Source: Mycoplasmatota bacterium (lineage in GTDB: Bacteria > Bacillota_I > Bacilli_A > RF39 > UBA660). Taken from it: a DNA stretch of 6,495 bases. The position numbers were made by a program, and so were the translations under genes. Shown here piece after piece: positions 1 through 5,028 of the stretch. Below the pieces are notes generated by a model. It was not told the origin of the DNA and made no database searches. It saw only the letters and a program-made list of their open reading frames with translations. The first letter of the stretch is position 1, and every line of letters starts with the position of its first letter. Location: the NCBI GenBank assembly GCA_012512795.1, contig JAAZDL010000105.1:1-6495 (forward strand), read 5' to 3'.

Positions 1-17
1 AGTCAATTGTTTTGACT
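1..17 (-). terminator. Possible terminator stem downstream of tRNA-Gly, cut by window edge
   Basis: AGTCAA (1-6) and TTGACT (12-17) form a perfect 6-bp inverted repeat with a 5-base loop, starting 10 bases beyond the tRNA 3' end. On the transcribed minus strand any U-tract would fall outside the window, so only the stem can be seen. It could equally be a tRNA-processing hairpin or chance in AT-rich DNA. Confidence 0.3.
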
Positions 18-27
18 CATTATCTCT

Positions 28-102
28 TGGAGCAAGTAACCGGAATCGAACCGGCATCTTAGCCTTGGCAAGGCCACATTCTAACCGTTGAACTATACCT
101 GC
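28..102 (-). tRNA. tRNA-Gly (anticodon GCC), CCA encoded
   Basis: This is a complete glycine tRNA read on the minus strand: 72 bases plus an encoded CCA at 28-30. A full cloverleaf folds by hand. The acceptor stem GCAGGTA pairs with TACTTGC (one G-U pair). The D arm is GTTC/GAAT with GG in an 8-base loop. The anticodon stem TGGCC/GGCTA encloses the loop TTGCCAA, giving anticodon GCC. The variable loop has 4 bases, and the T arm GCCGG/CCGGT encloses TTCGATT. The discriminator base is U, as is usual for bacterial tRNA-Gly. It decodes GGC and GGU codons. It lies downstream of the patatin-like gene but has its own promoter just upstream. Confidence 0.97.
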
Positions 103-105
103 ATC

Positions 106-133
106 TATATGAATATTTTAACATATTCATATA
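106..133. repeat. Perfect 11-bp inverted repeat between patatin gene and tRNA-Gly
   Basis: TATATGAATAT (106-116) is the exact reverse complement of ATATTCATATA (123-133), with a 6-base loop. On the minus strand no U-tract follows, so it is a poor intrinsic terminator for the patatin gene. On the plus strand it is followed by TTTTT (134-138), as in a terminator facing away from the tRNA. It surrounds the tRNA promoter -10 element, so it might act as an operator, a processing hairpin, or have no role. Confidence 0.6.
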
Positions 134-142
134 TTTTTGCAA
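115..142 (-). promoter_or_regulatory. tRNA-Gly promoter
   Basis: On the minus strand a -35-like TTGCAA (137-142) is followed after 16 bases by TAAAAT (115-120). TGT directly precedes the -10 hexamer, giving an extended -10. Initiation about 7 bases further on would fall a few bases before the mature tRNA 5' end at 102, leaving a short leader for RNase P. This is motif matching only. Confidence 0.6.
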
Positions 143-146
143 TATT

Positions 147-1208
147 TTATTCAAAATCAACTTTTATTTTTTTTATAAAATCATAATAATGATTATCTTT
201 ATTATTAACCATTTTATATTTTAATTTAGTTATTAGATATGGCATATCGTGTACTTTAAATCTATTAATTTTAAATTCCATGCATACTTTCTCTATCATA
301 CTTATTATAAACTCTTTATTATTTTTTATAAGAAGAGGGTTTCCATATTTCTTAGTCATCCTTTTGAATGTTGTAGTATCAAATAAATGTTTATAATAAT
401 ATTCGTTATATGGTTTAAAATAATATTTATTACCATCTAATTTATCTATATATTTCAATGTATCATAATAACCTAAATTCATTCTATATTCCGCTAATTC
501 ATGAGTAAATGCCATAATGGATTTAAGATCCTCTTTTGGAGTTATAACGTGCACTTTAACACCTTTTTTAGCTTTATATCTTAGTTTACTTCTCCAGGCC
601 TTTATAACATATATCTCTTTATAATCTTTAGTTTCAAACATGCTTATAGGGCACTGAGAGTATATTCCTCCATCAAGATAGTATTTATTATCTATTATCT
701 TTTCAAACTTAAAAAAAGGCAAATATGAACTAGCCATAATGTAATCAGTTATCTTTCCTTCCGGAATATCTGCTTTATATATTTCTACAGGTTTCATTTC
801 ACTAATGTTAAATGTAACTAGTCCAAAATCAATATCACTAGATCTTAATTTTTTTTCATTAATGTGCTTATTTAAAAACGCTCTCATATTAGTAGTATCA
901 ATGCCTTCATTTTTAACAATTTTAATTACAGACTCTAATCCTTTTTTTAAGTTAGGAATTGAAAAATTTCCATTAGCTAAGTTATTTAACATTTCTTCTT
1001 CTATACCAAAGAGAACTTTACTTCCTGTGCTAAGCCACAACTGATATAATTTATCAAATTTTTTAGAAGCATAAAAAGCTGCATTAACTGAACCTATAGA
1101 AGTCCCAACAACAGCATCAAAATAAATTTTTCTTTTGTTTAACGCTTTAATTGCCCCAGCTTGATAAGCTCCTTTAGCACCCCCACCTTCAAGAACTAAC
1201 CCTTTCAT
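147..1208 (-). CDS. Patatin-like phospholipase family protein
   Basis: This 353-residue protein has the Ser-Asp catalytic dyad of the patatin family of lipid acyl hydrolases. The oxyanion-hole loop GGGAKG is at residues 8-13. The nucleophile elbow GTSIG is at 35-39, with Ser37 catalytic. The DGG motif is at 179-181, with Asp179 as the dyad partner. The patatin domain fills roughly residues 1-200; the tail after that is basic and Tyr-rich with no motif I recognise. There is no signal peptide, so it is probably cytoplasmic or peripheral to the membrane, hydrolysing phospholipid or other acyl esters; the substrate cannot be read from sequence. The start is well supported: AAAGGAGAT at 1213-1221 lies just upstream of the ATG. 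The gene begins one base after the PAP2 stop codon, so the two are almost certainly co-transcribed and translationally coupled. Confidence 0.93.
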   Translation of the reverse strand: MKGLVLEGGGAKGAYQAGAIKALNKRKIYFDAVVGTSIGSVNAAFYASKKFDKLYQLWLSTGSKVLFGIEEEMLNNLANGNFSIPNLKKGLESVIKIVKNEGIDTTNMRAFLNKHINEKKLRSSDIDFGLVTFNISEMKPVEIYKADIPEGKITDYIMASSYLPFFKFEKIIDNKYYLDGGIYSQCPISMFETKDYKEIYVIKAWRSKLRYKAKKGVKVHVITPKEDLKSIMAFTHELAEYRMNLGYYDTLKYIDKLDGNKYYFKPYNEYYYKHLFDTTTFKRMTKKYGNPLLIKNNKEFIISMIEKVCMEFKINRFKVHDMPYLITKLKYKMVNNKDNHYYDFIKKIKVDFE

Positions 1209-1209
1209 A

Positions 1210-1830
1210 TTATATCTCCTTTATTAATTTATTAATTATATTCTTAGAAATAAACAAGCACGGTATTGAAATTAATAATGCCCCAAATACATCTGAAAAA
1301 TAATGAACACCTAAGTATATTCTAGAAAATCCTATTAAAATAATTAATATAATAAATAAAATTAAATATACTACTTTATTTTTATTTTTACTAAATAAAA
1401 TATACCATAAAACTAAATAAAAACCAATTGATGTTAAAGTATGCCCACTAGGAAAACTAGAACTATTCGGAGCAAGTATAAGGCTTTCTACAGGTCTAGG
1501 TCTCATTACAATAGATTTAATAATAAATGCTAGTAAAGCATAAAATACATAATTTATAGATAAAGCAAAAGGTCTTAATTTATTTTGAACAAAAATAAAT
1601 AAAAATATTATAATTGCTAAAGGAACATACATATCTCCTATAAAAGTAAATATTTTAAAAAACAAAGTACGATTCTCATTTGTTATGCTATTAATATATT
1701 TTATAACGCTATTATCAAAACTAATAATACTTTCATATATTGCTGTATTTTTAATAATATAAAAAACAATAATTAATATAATTATTGATAATAAAGATAC
1801 AAAATTTTCTTTAAATAACTTCACTGCCAT
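1210..1830 (-). CDS. PAP2-family membrane phosphatase
   Basis: This 206-residue integral membrane protein carries all three signature motifs of the type 2 phosphatidic acid phosphatase superfamily. KX6RP is at residues 105-113. PSGH is at 127-130, with His130 the general acid. SRX5HX3D is at 169-180, with His176 the nucleophile and Asp180 its partner. Hydrophobic segments lie near residues 11-27, 68-82, 90-108, 132-147, 153-168 and 181-195, which fits the six-helix topology with the active site at the outer face. Relatives dephosphorylate undecaprenyl pyrophosphate, phosphatidylglycerol phosphate or phosphatidate; sequence alone does not choose between them. The start has no Shine-Dalgarno sequence. 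Instead an extended -10 promoter ends six bases before the ATG, which suggests a leaderless message. It forms a two-gene operon with the patatin-like gene. Confidence 0.93.
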   Translation of the reverse strand: MAVKLFKENFVSLLSIIILIIVFYIIKNTAIYESIISFDNSVIKYINSITNENRTLFFKIFTFIGDMYVPLAIIIFLFIFVQNKLRPFALSINYVFYALLAFIIKSIVMRPRPVESLILAPNSSSFPSGHTLTSIGFYLVLWYILFSKNKNKVVYLILFIILIILIGFSRIYLGVHYFSDVFGALLISIPCLFISKNIINKLIKEI

Positions 1831-1836
1831 GAAAAT

Positions 1837-1846
1837 ATTATATCAT
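1837..1846 (-). promoter_or_regulatory. Extended -10 promoter of the PAP2-patatin operon
   Basis: On the minus strand TGATATAAT matches the extended -10 consensus TGnTATAAT exactly; the hexamer is at 1837-1842. The ATG begins seven bases after the hexamer, so transcription should start at or next to the A of the start codon. No good -35 is seen at 16-18 bases: that position falls in the stem of the preceding terminator. TTTACA at 1866-1871 is too far away, with a 23-base spacer. Confidence 0.6.
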
Positions 1847-1853
1847 TTTAAAT

Positions 1854-1882
1854 AAAAAAATACTATGTAAACACAGTATTTT
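1854..1882 (-). terminator. Intrinsic terminator after pilin P1
   Basis: AAAATACT (1857-1864) pairs with AGTATTTT (1875-1882) across a 10-base loop. On the minus strand the stem runs into a seven-base T-tract, starting 20 bases after the stop of P1. The stem is AT-rich and therefore weak, but position and U-tract fit a Rho-independent terminator closing the P2-P1 unit just before the PAP2 promoter. Confidence 0.7.
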
Positions 1883-1902
1883 AGTTAAATATTTTCACAA
1901 AA

Positions 1903-2394
1903 TTAACCAAAAAAATCATAAATAAAGTCATTAATACTTTCGACCATAACATCTAAATCATCACTAAAGGATTCTGTTATTTCTTCAGAAGTTATATTAT
2001 CTATACTAAGTTCTCTTGGGATATATCCATCTGGATTTGAAAAAGGTATATTGGTGTACCCATAGTCATTATCAGTTACAATTTGCCCATAAATTTTCCC
2101 ATCTGGCCCAAATAAAATTAAATAATTAACATTTTTTCTTCCTGACATATCTAAACTAGTGCATTGGCTTCCATCTATAACTGCATTAAAATTTGAATAA
2201 CAAAAACCTGTTCCACCATCAGAAATAAATCTCTGTTGAGCTGTTTTATATATACTCCTTGCTTCAGTAACAAAAGAGTTTTTCTTAGCATTATTAAACA
2301 TCTTTAATATGTTTGGTAATGCTATTATAATTAATATTGCTAGTATTGCTATTACTGCTAAAAGCTCTACTAGTGTAAATGCATTTTTCTTCAT
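1903..2394 (-). CDS. Prepilin P1 (type IV pilin / pseudopilin-like)
   Basis: A 163-residue prepilin with a class III leader. Predicted cleavage by a prepilin peptidase is between Ala5 and Phe6, giving a mature FTLVE start with Glu at position 5. A hydrophobic helix to about residue 30 follows, with Pro at mature position 22 as in ComGC and type IV pilins. The exported head has a cysteine pair (Cys65, Cys78), the shared LDMSGR motif (81-86), an acidic DND-Y stretch near 108-111, and the shared block at 130-139 (SIDNITSEEI). It ends in a tail of about 24 residues that P3 and P4 lack. A Shine-Dalgarno AAAGGA within 2401-2407 supports the ATG. The gap to the P2 stop is 14 bases with no room for a promoter, so P1 is co-transcribed with P2. 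Its role (pilus, pseudopilus, DNA uptake or adhesion) is not determined. Confidence 0.88.
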   Translation of the reverse strand: MKKNAFTLVELLAVIAILAILIIIALPNILKMFNNAKKNSFVTEARSIYKTAQQRFISDGGTGFCYSNFNAVIDGSQCTSLDMSGRKNVNYLILFGPDGKIYGQIVTDNDYGYTNIPFSNPDGYIPRELSIDNITSEEITESFSDDLDVMVESINDFIYDFFG

Positions 2395-2408
2395 TTTTGT
2401 ATCCTTTC

Positions 2409-3023
2409 TTAATCTAATTCATTACCTGCGGGACAAACTTTATCTTGAAGTTCATTCATTAACTCATAAAAAGTTTCTCCCAAATTATCAATTGGTTCTC
2501 TTATATCATCAGATGTTATTTCATCAACGTTAACTCCTTTTATAAGTGTTGGATAACTACAATTAGCCTCAAACTCTGCAGTTTTTCTTATACTATAATT
2601 TTTATCTCCAACTATTGTAAGGTATACTTCGCCATTTTTATTTAACATAATAAAGTAGAACAAATCTTTTCTTCCTGACATATTCAAATTTATTTGTGAA
2701 AGAATATTTCTTATTTCTTCTATAGATTCTTCGCTAAGAGATTCTCCTTCCCCTGGTTCAATCCCATTTATAAAATCTTCTACTGAGACATTAGTATATA
2801 ATACGATATCTTCATTATAAGGTATTATACCTTTCCCTCCATCAGCAATAAACTTTTGTTCTGCTGTTCTAAAAGTACTTCTTACTTCATTAACAAAAGA
2901 ATTTTCTTTTGCTTTTTTAAACATTTTTAGTACATTTGGTAAAGCTATTATAATTAAAATAGCTAGTATTGCTATAACTGCTAATAGTTCTACTAATGTA
3001 AAAGCGTTCTTTCTTATTTTCAT
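2409..3023 (-). CDS. Prepilin P2, long form
   Basis: At 204 residues this is the longest member of the array. It has the same class III leader, with cleavage expected between Ala7 and Phe8, Glu at mature position 5 and Pro at mature position 22. After the helix it departs from its siblings. The short Cys-loop is replaced by about 40 extra residues (roughly 65-108), acidic and rich in Glu, Ser and Ile. Then come LNMSGR (113-118), a GDKNY stretch (139-143) and the shared C-terminal block at 165-174 (NVDEITSDDI). The tail reaches residue 204 and resembles that of P1. Its only cysteines are Cys155 and Cys197, so any disulfide differs from the other three. A promoter lies upstream (3064-3091), with Shine-Dalgarno GAAAGG at 3031-3036. 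It is the first gene of the P2-P1 unit. Confidence 0.88.
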   Translation of the reverse strand: MKIRKNAFTLVELLAVIAILAILIIIALPNVLKMFKKAKENSFVNEVRSTFRTAEQKFIADGGKGIIPYNEDIVLYTNVSVEDFINGIEPGEGESLSEESIEEIRNILSQINLNMSGRKDLFYFIMLNKNGEVYLTIVGDKNYSIRKTAEFEANCSYPTLIKGVNVDEITSDDIREPIDNLGETFYELMNELQDKVCPAGNELD

Positions 3024-3063
3024 AACTTTTCCTTTCTTTAAACTTTTATCATTTAATAATATA

Positions 3064-3091
3064 ATTATATATCATACAAATTCTTTGTCAA
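3064..3091 (-). promoter_or_regulatory. Promoter of pilin unit P2-P1
   Basis: Perfect -35 TTGACA (3086-3091) and -10 TATAAT (3064-3069) are separated by 16 bases on the minus strand. The predicted start near 3057 gives a leader of about 34 bases ending in a Shine-Dalgarno sequence. The bases after the -35 (TTGACAAAGA) match those in the P3 promoter. Confidence 0.85.
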
Positions 3092-3112
3092 CAATCCAAC
3101 ATATAGATTACA

Positions 3113-3151
3113 CATATAAAGTAAAGCCACTAAAATAAATTTAGTGGCTTT
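3113..3151 (-). terminator. Hairpin terminator after pilin P3
   Basis: A perfect 12-bp stem, AAAGCCACTAAA (3123-3134) with TTTAGTGGCTTT (3140-3151), has a 5-base loop and starts 20 bases after the P3 stop. On the minus strand it is followed by the moderately U-rich ACTTTAT; on the plus strand it runs into six Ts. It is probably a strong, bidirectional terminator separating P3 from the P2-P1 promoter. Confidence 0.85.
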
Positions 3152-3171
3152 TTTGTAGATTTTATTTTAAT

Positions 3172-3567
3172 TTAAAGGCCTTCTTGAAGTATCTCAACAG
3201 TTACATCTTCAATACTAATAACATTTCCATATGGTATGTACAAATAAAAGTTGTCATCTGCAGCACCAAACTCTACAATATTTCCGTTTTCATCAAATGA
3301 TACTATATAGTGTATATTGTTTCTCCCCGACATATCCAGTGCTGGGCACTCTTCATAATCATCTGAGTAGCAATAATTTTCTCCATTACTTGATATATAA
3401 TTTTGTTCTGCTGTTTTAAATATACTCCTTGCCTCAGTTACAAATGAGTTTTTCTTCGCATTATTAAACATCCTTAATATATTTGGCAATGCTATTATAA
3501 TTAAAATAGCTAGTATTGCTATTACTGCTAATAGTTCTACTAATGTAAAAGCGTTCTTTCTTTTCAT
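3172..3567 (-). CDS. Prepilin P3, short form
   Basis: A 131-residue prepilin. The leader MKRKNA is expected to be cleaved before Phe7, giving an FTLVE mature start with Glu11 as the conserved Glu5 and Pro28 as Pro22. Residues 7-55 differ from P4 in no position. The small head has a Cys66-Cys74 pair bounding an acidic loop, LDMSGR at 77-82, ADDNFY near 103-108, and the C-terminal block at 118-127 (SIEDVTVEIL). It ends four residues later without the tail of P1 and P2. Shine-Dalgarno AGGAG (3576-3580) lies 8 bases before the ATG. It is a single-gene transcription unit, with a consensus promoter upstream and a strong hairpin downstream. The size fits a ComGC-like major subunit or a minor pseudopilin. 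Confidence 0.88.
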   Translation of the reverse strand: MKRKNAFTLVELLAVIAILAILIIIALPNILRMFNNAKKNSFVTEARSIFKTAEQNYISSNGENYCYSDDYEECPALDMSGRNNIHYIVSFDENGNIVEFGAADDNFYLYIPYGNVISIEDVTVEILQEGL

Positions 3568-3604
3568 AATTTTTTCTCCTTATATTTTTATTTCTACTAA
3601 CTTA

Positions 3605-3632
3605 ATTATATTGTTTAATACATCTTTGTCAA
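3605..3632 (-). promoter_or_regulatory. Promoter of pilin P3
   Basis: Perfect -35 TTGACA (3627-3632) and -10 TATAAT (3605-3610) have a 16-base spacer on the minus strand. Initiation near 3598 leaves a leader of about 31 bases containing AAGGAGA. Confidence 0.85.
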
Positions 3633-3650
3633 TGAAATAGGCGTATTTTA

Positions 3651-3689
3651 CAATTAAAAAAGTAAAGCTAATAAAAGTTGCTTTACTTT
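3651..3689 (-). terminator. Intrinsic terminator after pilin P4
   Basis: AAAGTAAAGC (3659-3668) pairs perfectly with GCTTTACTTT (3680-3689) across an 11-base loop. On the minus strand the stem is followed at once by TTTAATT, making a six-T tract with the stem end. It lies 27 bases beyond the P4 stop and upstream of the P3 promoter. Confidence 0.82.
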
Positions 3690-3694
3690 AAAAC

Positions 3695-3710
3695 GTTAAT
3701 TCGAATTAAC
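3695..3710. repeat. 16-bp perfect palindrome after pilin P4
   Basis: GTTAATTCGAATTAAC is a perfect palindrome with no loop. It lies between the P4 stop codon and the P4 terminator. As it has no spacer it would make a poor RNA hairpin but a plausible site for a dimeric DNA-binding protein. No second copy was noticed in the window. Confidence 0.55.
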
Positions 3711-3716
3711 ACTATT

Positions 3717-4118
3717 TTAATCAAGGTTTCTTTCTTGAATATTTTCTGCACTTATCTCTTCAACACTAACTGGACCTTCTCCGTATAACTCTATATAATA
3801 GTTGTCATCCATAACTTCAATATAGTCAATGCCTCCAGAATTATCAAACTCTACATAATAATATACATTTGTTCTTCCTGTCATATTTAAATCTCCACAC
3901 CCAGAATAATTATTTGAATAGCACCATTCTTCACCATTACTTGTTATATAATTTTGTTCTGCCGTCTTAAATATGCTTCTTGCTTCAGTTACAAATGAAT
4001 TCTTTTTAGCATTATTAAACATTCTTAATATATTTGGTAATGCTATTATAATTAGAATAGCCAGTATTGCTATTACTGCAAGTAATTCTACTAATGTAAA
4101 ACCATCTTTTCTCTTCAT
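3717..4118 (-). CDS. Prepilin P4, short form with Gly(-1)
   Basis: This 133-residue prepilin is the closest sibling of P3. It is the only one of the four with the classical Gly before the cleavage site (Gly6-Phe7); the others have Ala. Mature FTLVE, Glu11 and Pro28 are conserved. The head carries Cys66 and Cys74 at the same positions as P3, LNMTGR at 77-82, MDDNYY at 103-108 and the C-terminal block at 118-127 (SVEEISAENI), ending at 133. It is richer in aromatic residues than P3 (WCYSNNY, YYYVEF). Shine-Dalgarno GGAAGG (4123-4128) precedes the ATG. The gene has its own strong promoter and terminator. It begins 84 bases after the glycosylase stop, and no terminator is visible in that gap. Confidence 0.88.
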   Translation of the reverse strand: MKRKDGFTLVELLAVIAILAILIIIALPNILRMFNNAKKNSFVTEARSIFKTAEQNYITSNGEEWCYSNNYSGCGDLNMTGRTNVYYYVEFDNSGGIDYIEVMDDNYYIELYGEGPVSVEEISAENIQERNLD

Positions 4119-4133
4119 AATACCTTCCTTCTT

Positions 4134-4154
4134 AAAATAAGCACTCCTTATTTT
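4134..4154 (-). other. Hairpin at the predicted 5' end of the P4 transcript
   Basis: On the minus strand AAAATAAG (4147-4154) and CTTATTTT (4134-4141) form a perfect 8-bp stem with loop GAGTG. Its first base coincides with the transcription start predicted from the P4 promoter (about 4154). Such 5' hairpins can stabilise mRNA. The stem is mostly A-U, and I saw no equivalent in front of P2 or P3, so function is uncertain. Confidence 0.45.
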
Positions 4155-4160
4155 ATATTA

Positions 4161-4190
4161 ATTATACATAAAACATAATGCGTATGTCAA
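4161..4190 (-). promoter_or_regulatory. Promoter of pilin P4
   Basis: Perfect -35 TTGACA (4185-4190) and -10 TATAAT (4161-4166) are separated by 18 bases on the minus strand. The -35 starts 12 bases beyond the glycosylase stop codon. The predicted leader is about 36 bases. Confidence 0.85.
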
Positions 4191-4202
4191 TCTTACCACT
4201 GA

Positions 4203-5027
4203 TTATTGTTTGTTTTTTATATTTCTTTGACTGTGATACATATATTGTATAGCTACTCCAGAATATTTTCCGAATTTTTCTTTTGTAAACTGTTCTATAC
4301 TTTTTTGATCATTCTTAATTTCATAGTTTTCGGATATAAACTTTTTTACCCAAGTATCAATAGGGAAAGAATCCAATCTTTTATATCCAAAAAGAAGAAT
4401 GCATGAAGCTACTTTTAGTCCTATTCCTTTTATAGTCATAAGTTCTTCTAAAGCATCATTTGTTGATAGTTTGTTTATATCTTTTAATTGAGAATATTTA
4501 TCTAAAAAATCTTTTATATATTTATCTCTAAAACCTATACCTGTTTCTCTTAAACTATTTATATCAGCATCTTTAATTTCATCATAACTAGGAAACATAT
4601 AATATTCTTTTTCATTATATATTATTTTTTTTCCATATTTAAAACATATTTTTTCAATTGAGTTACTTATTCTTTTGACATTGTTGTTTTGACTTATTAT
4701 ATAACTTATACACATCTCAAAAGGATTTTGATTCATTATTCTATAACCAGATGACAATTCAATAACATTCTTCATTATATTATCAGTTTGAAGTTGCTTG
4801 TTTATTTTTTTATAGTCTCTATTTAAATCAAAATATTCTTTAACAACATTTTCTAAATCATCTCGATTATTGGAATCGATAATAATAACATCTTCTATTT
4901 GTTTTAAAATCACTATTCTATCTTTTAAAATAATAGTGAAACTACTGTCTTCATTTTTAAATACTCTAAAACATTGCCCACTCAAAAGTGTTTCTTTTAA
5001 TTTAAAATTATTAACTTTTATTTGCAT
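4203..5027 (-). CDS. ogg: 8-oxoguanine DNA glycosylase / AP lyase (OGG1 type)
   Basis: This 274-residue protein of the OGG1 branch of the helix-hairpin-helix glycosylase superfamily excises oxidised guanine and can nick the abasic site. The N-terminal OGG domain shows SGQCFR (16-21), matching the conserved GQxFRW region. The motif SQNNNVKRI (112-120) corresponds to the SSNNNIARI region of human OGG1. The helix-hairpin-helix with GIGLK places the Schiff-base lysine at Lys205, and FPIDTW (221-226) supplies the catalytic Asp224. Length is slightly below the human enzyme and usual for bacterial forms. The ATG is one base after the LtaS-like stop. An AGGA site lies inside the last codons of that gene, so translation is probably coupled. 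No promoter of its own was seen, so expression depends on the upstream gene. Confidence 0.92.
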   Translation of the reverse strand: MQIKVNNFKLKETLLSGQCFRVFKNEDSSFTIILKDRIVILKQIEDVIIIDSNNRDDLENVVKEYFDLNRDYKKINKQLQTDNIMKNVIELSSGYRIMNQNPFEMCISYIISQNNNVKRISNSIEKICFKYGKKIIYNEKEYYMFPSYDEIKDADINSLRETGIGFRDKYIKDFLDKYSQLKDINKLSTNDALEELMTIKGIGLKVASCILLFGYKRLDSFPIDTWVKKFISENYEIKNDQKSIEQFTKEKFGKYSGVAIQYMYHSQRNIKNKQ

Positions 5028-5028
5028 A

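Larger units (their letters stand above)
1903..4118 (-). repeat. Tandem array of four paralogous prepilin genes
   Basis: Four direct gene copies (4118-3717, 3567-3172, 3023-2409, 2394-1903) share a nearly identical first 50 or so codons and then diverge. All four heads keep two landmarks: L[DN]M[ST]GR in the middle and a C-terminal block resembling [SN][VI][DE]x[VI][TS]. In P3 and P4 the cysteines and GR motif fall at identical residue numbers (66, 74, 81-82). The arrangement fits repeated tandem duplication followed by head divergence. Confidence 0.9.

Noticed and set aside
805..1044. Plus-strand open frame of 79 codons
   Set aside because: It lies entirely opposite the patatin gene and has no recognisable domain; an antisense shadow.
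2309..2533. Plus-strand open frame opposite the start of P1 and end of P2
   Set aside because: Its first part is the complement of the conserved pilin N-terminal block; no independent support.
3231..3419. Plus-strand open frame opposite P3
   Set aside because: Fully antisense to a gene with clear motifs, promoter and terminator; no domain.
1903..4118. CRISPR-like or mobile-element explanation for the repeated blocks
   Set aside because: The repeats are the 5' ends of intact pilin genes spaced by whole genes; there are no short regular spacers, transposase, terminal inverted repeats or target-site duplications.
2232..4118. Phase-variable or recombination-driven pilin switching (silent cassettes)
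   Set aside because: All four genes are complete, with their own start and ribosome-binding site and with promoters for the three units. No promoterless truncated cassettes, invertase or invertible repeats are present, so switching is not supported here.
4206..4406. Plus-strand open frame opposite the 3' part of ogg
   Set aside because: Fully antisense to the helix-hairpin-helix region of ogg; no domain.
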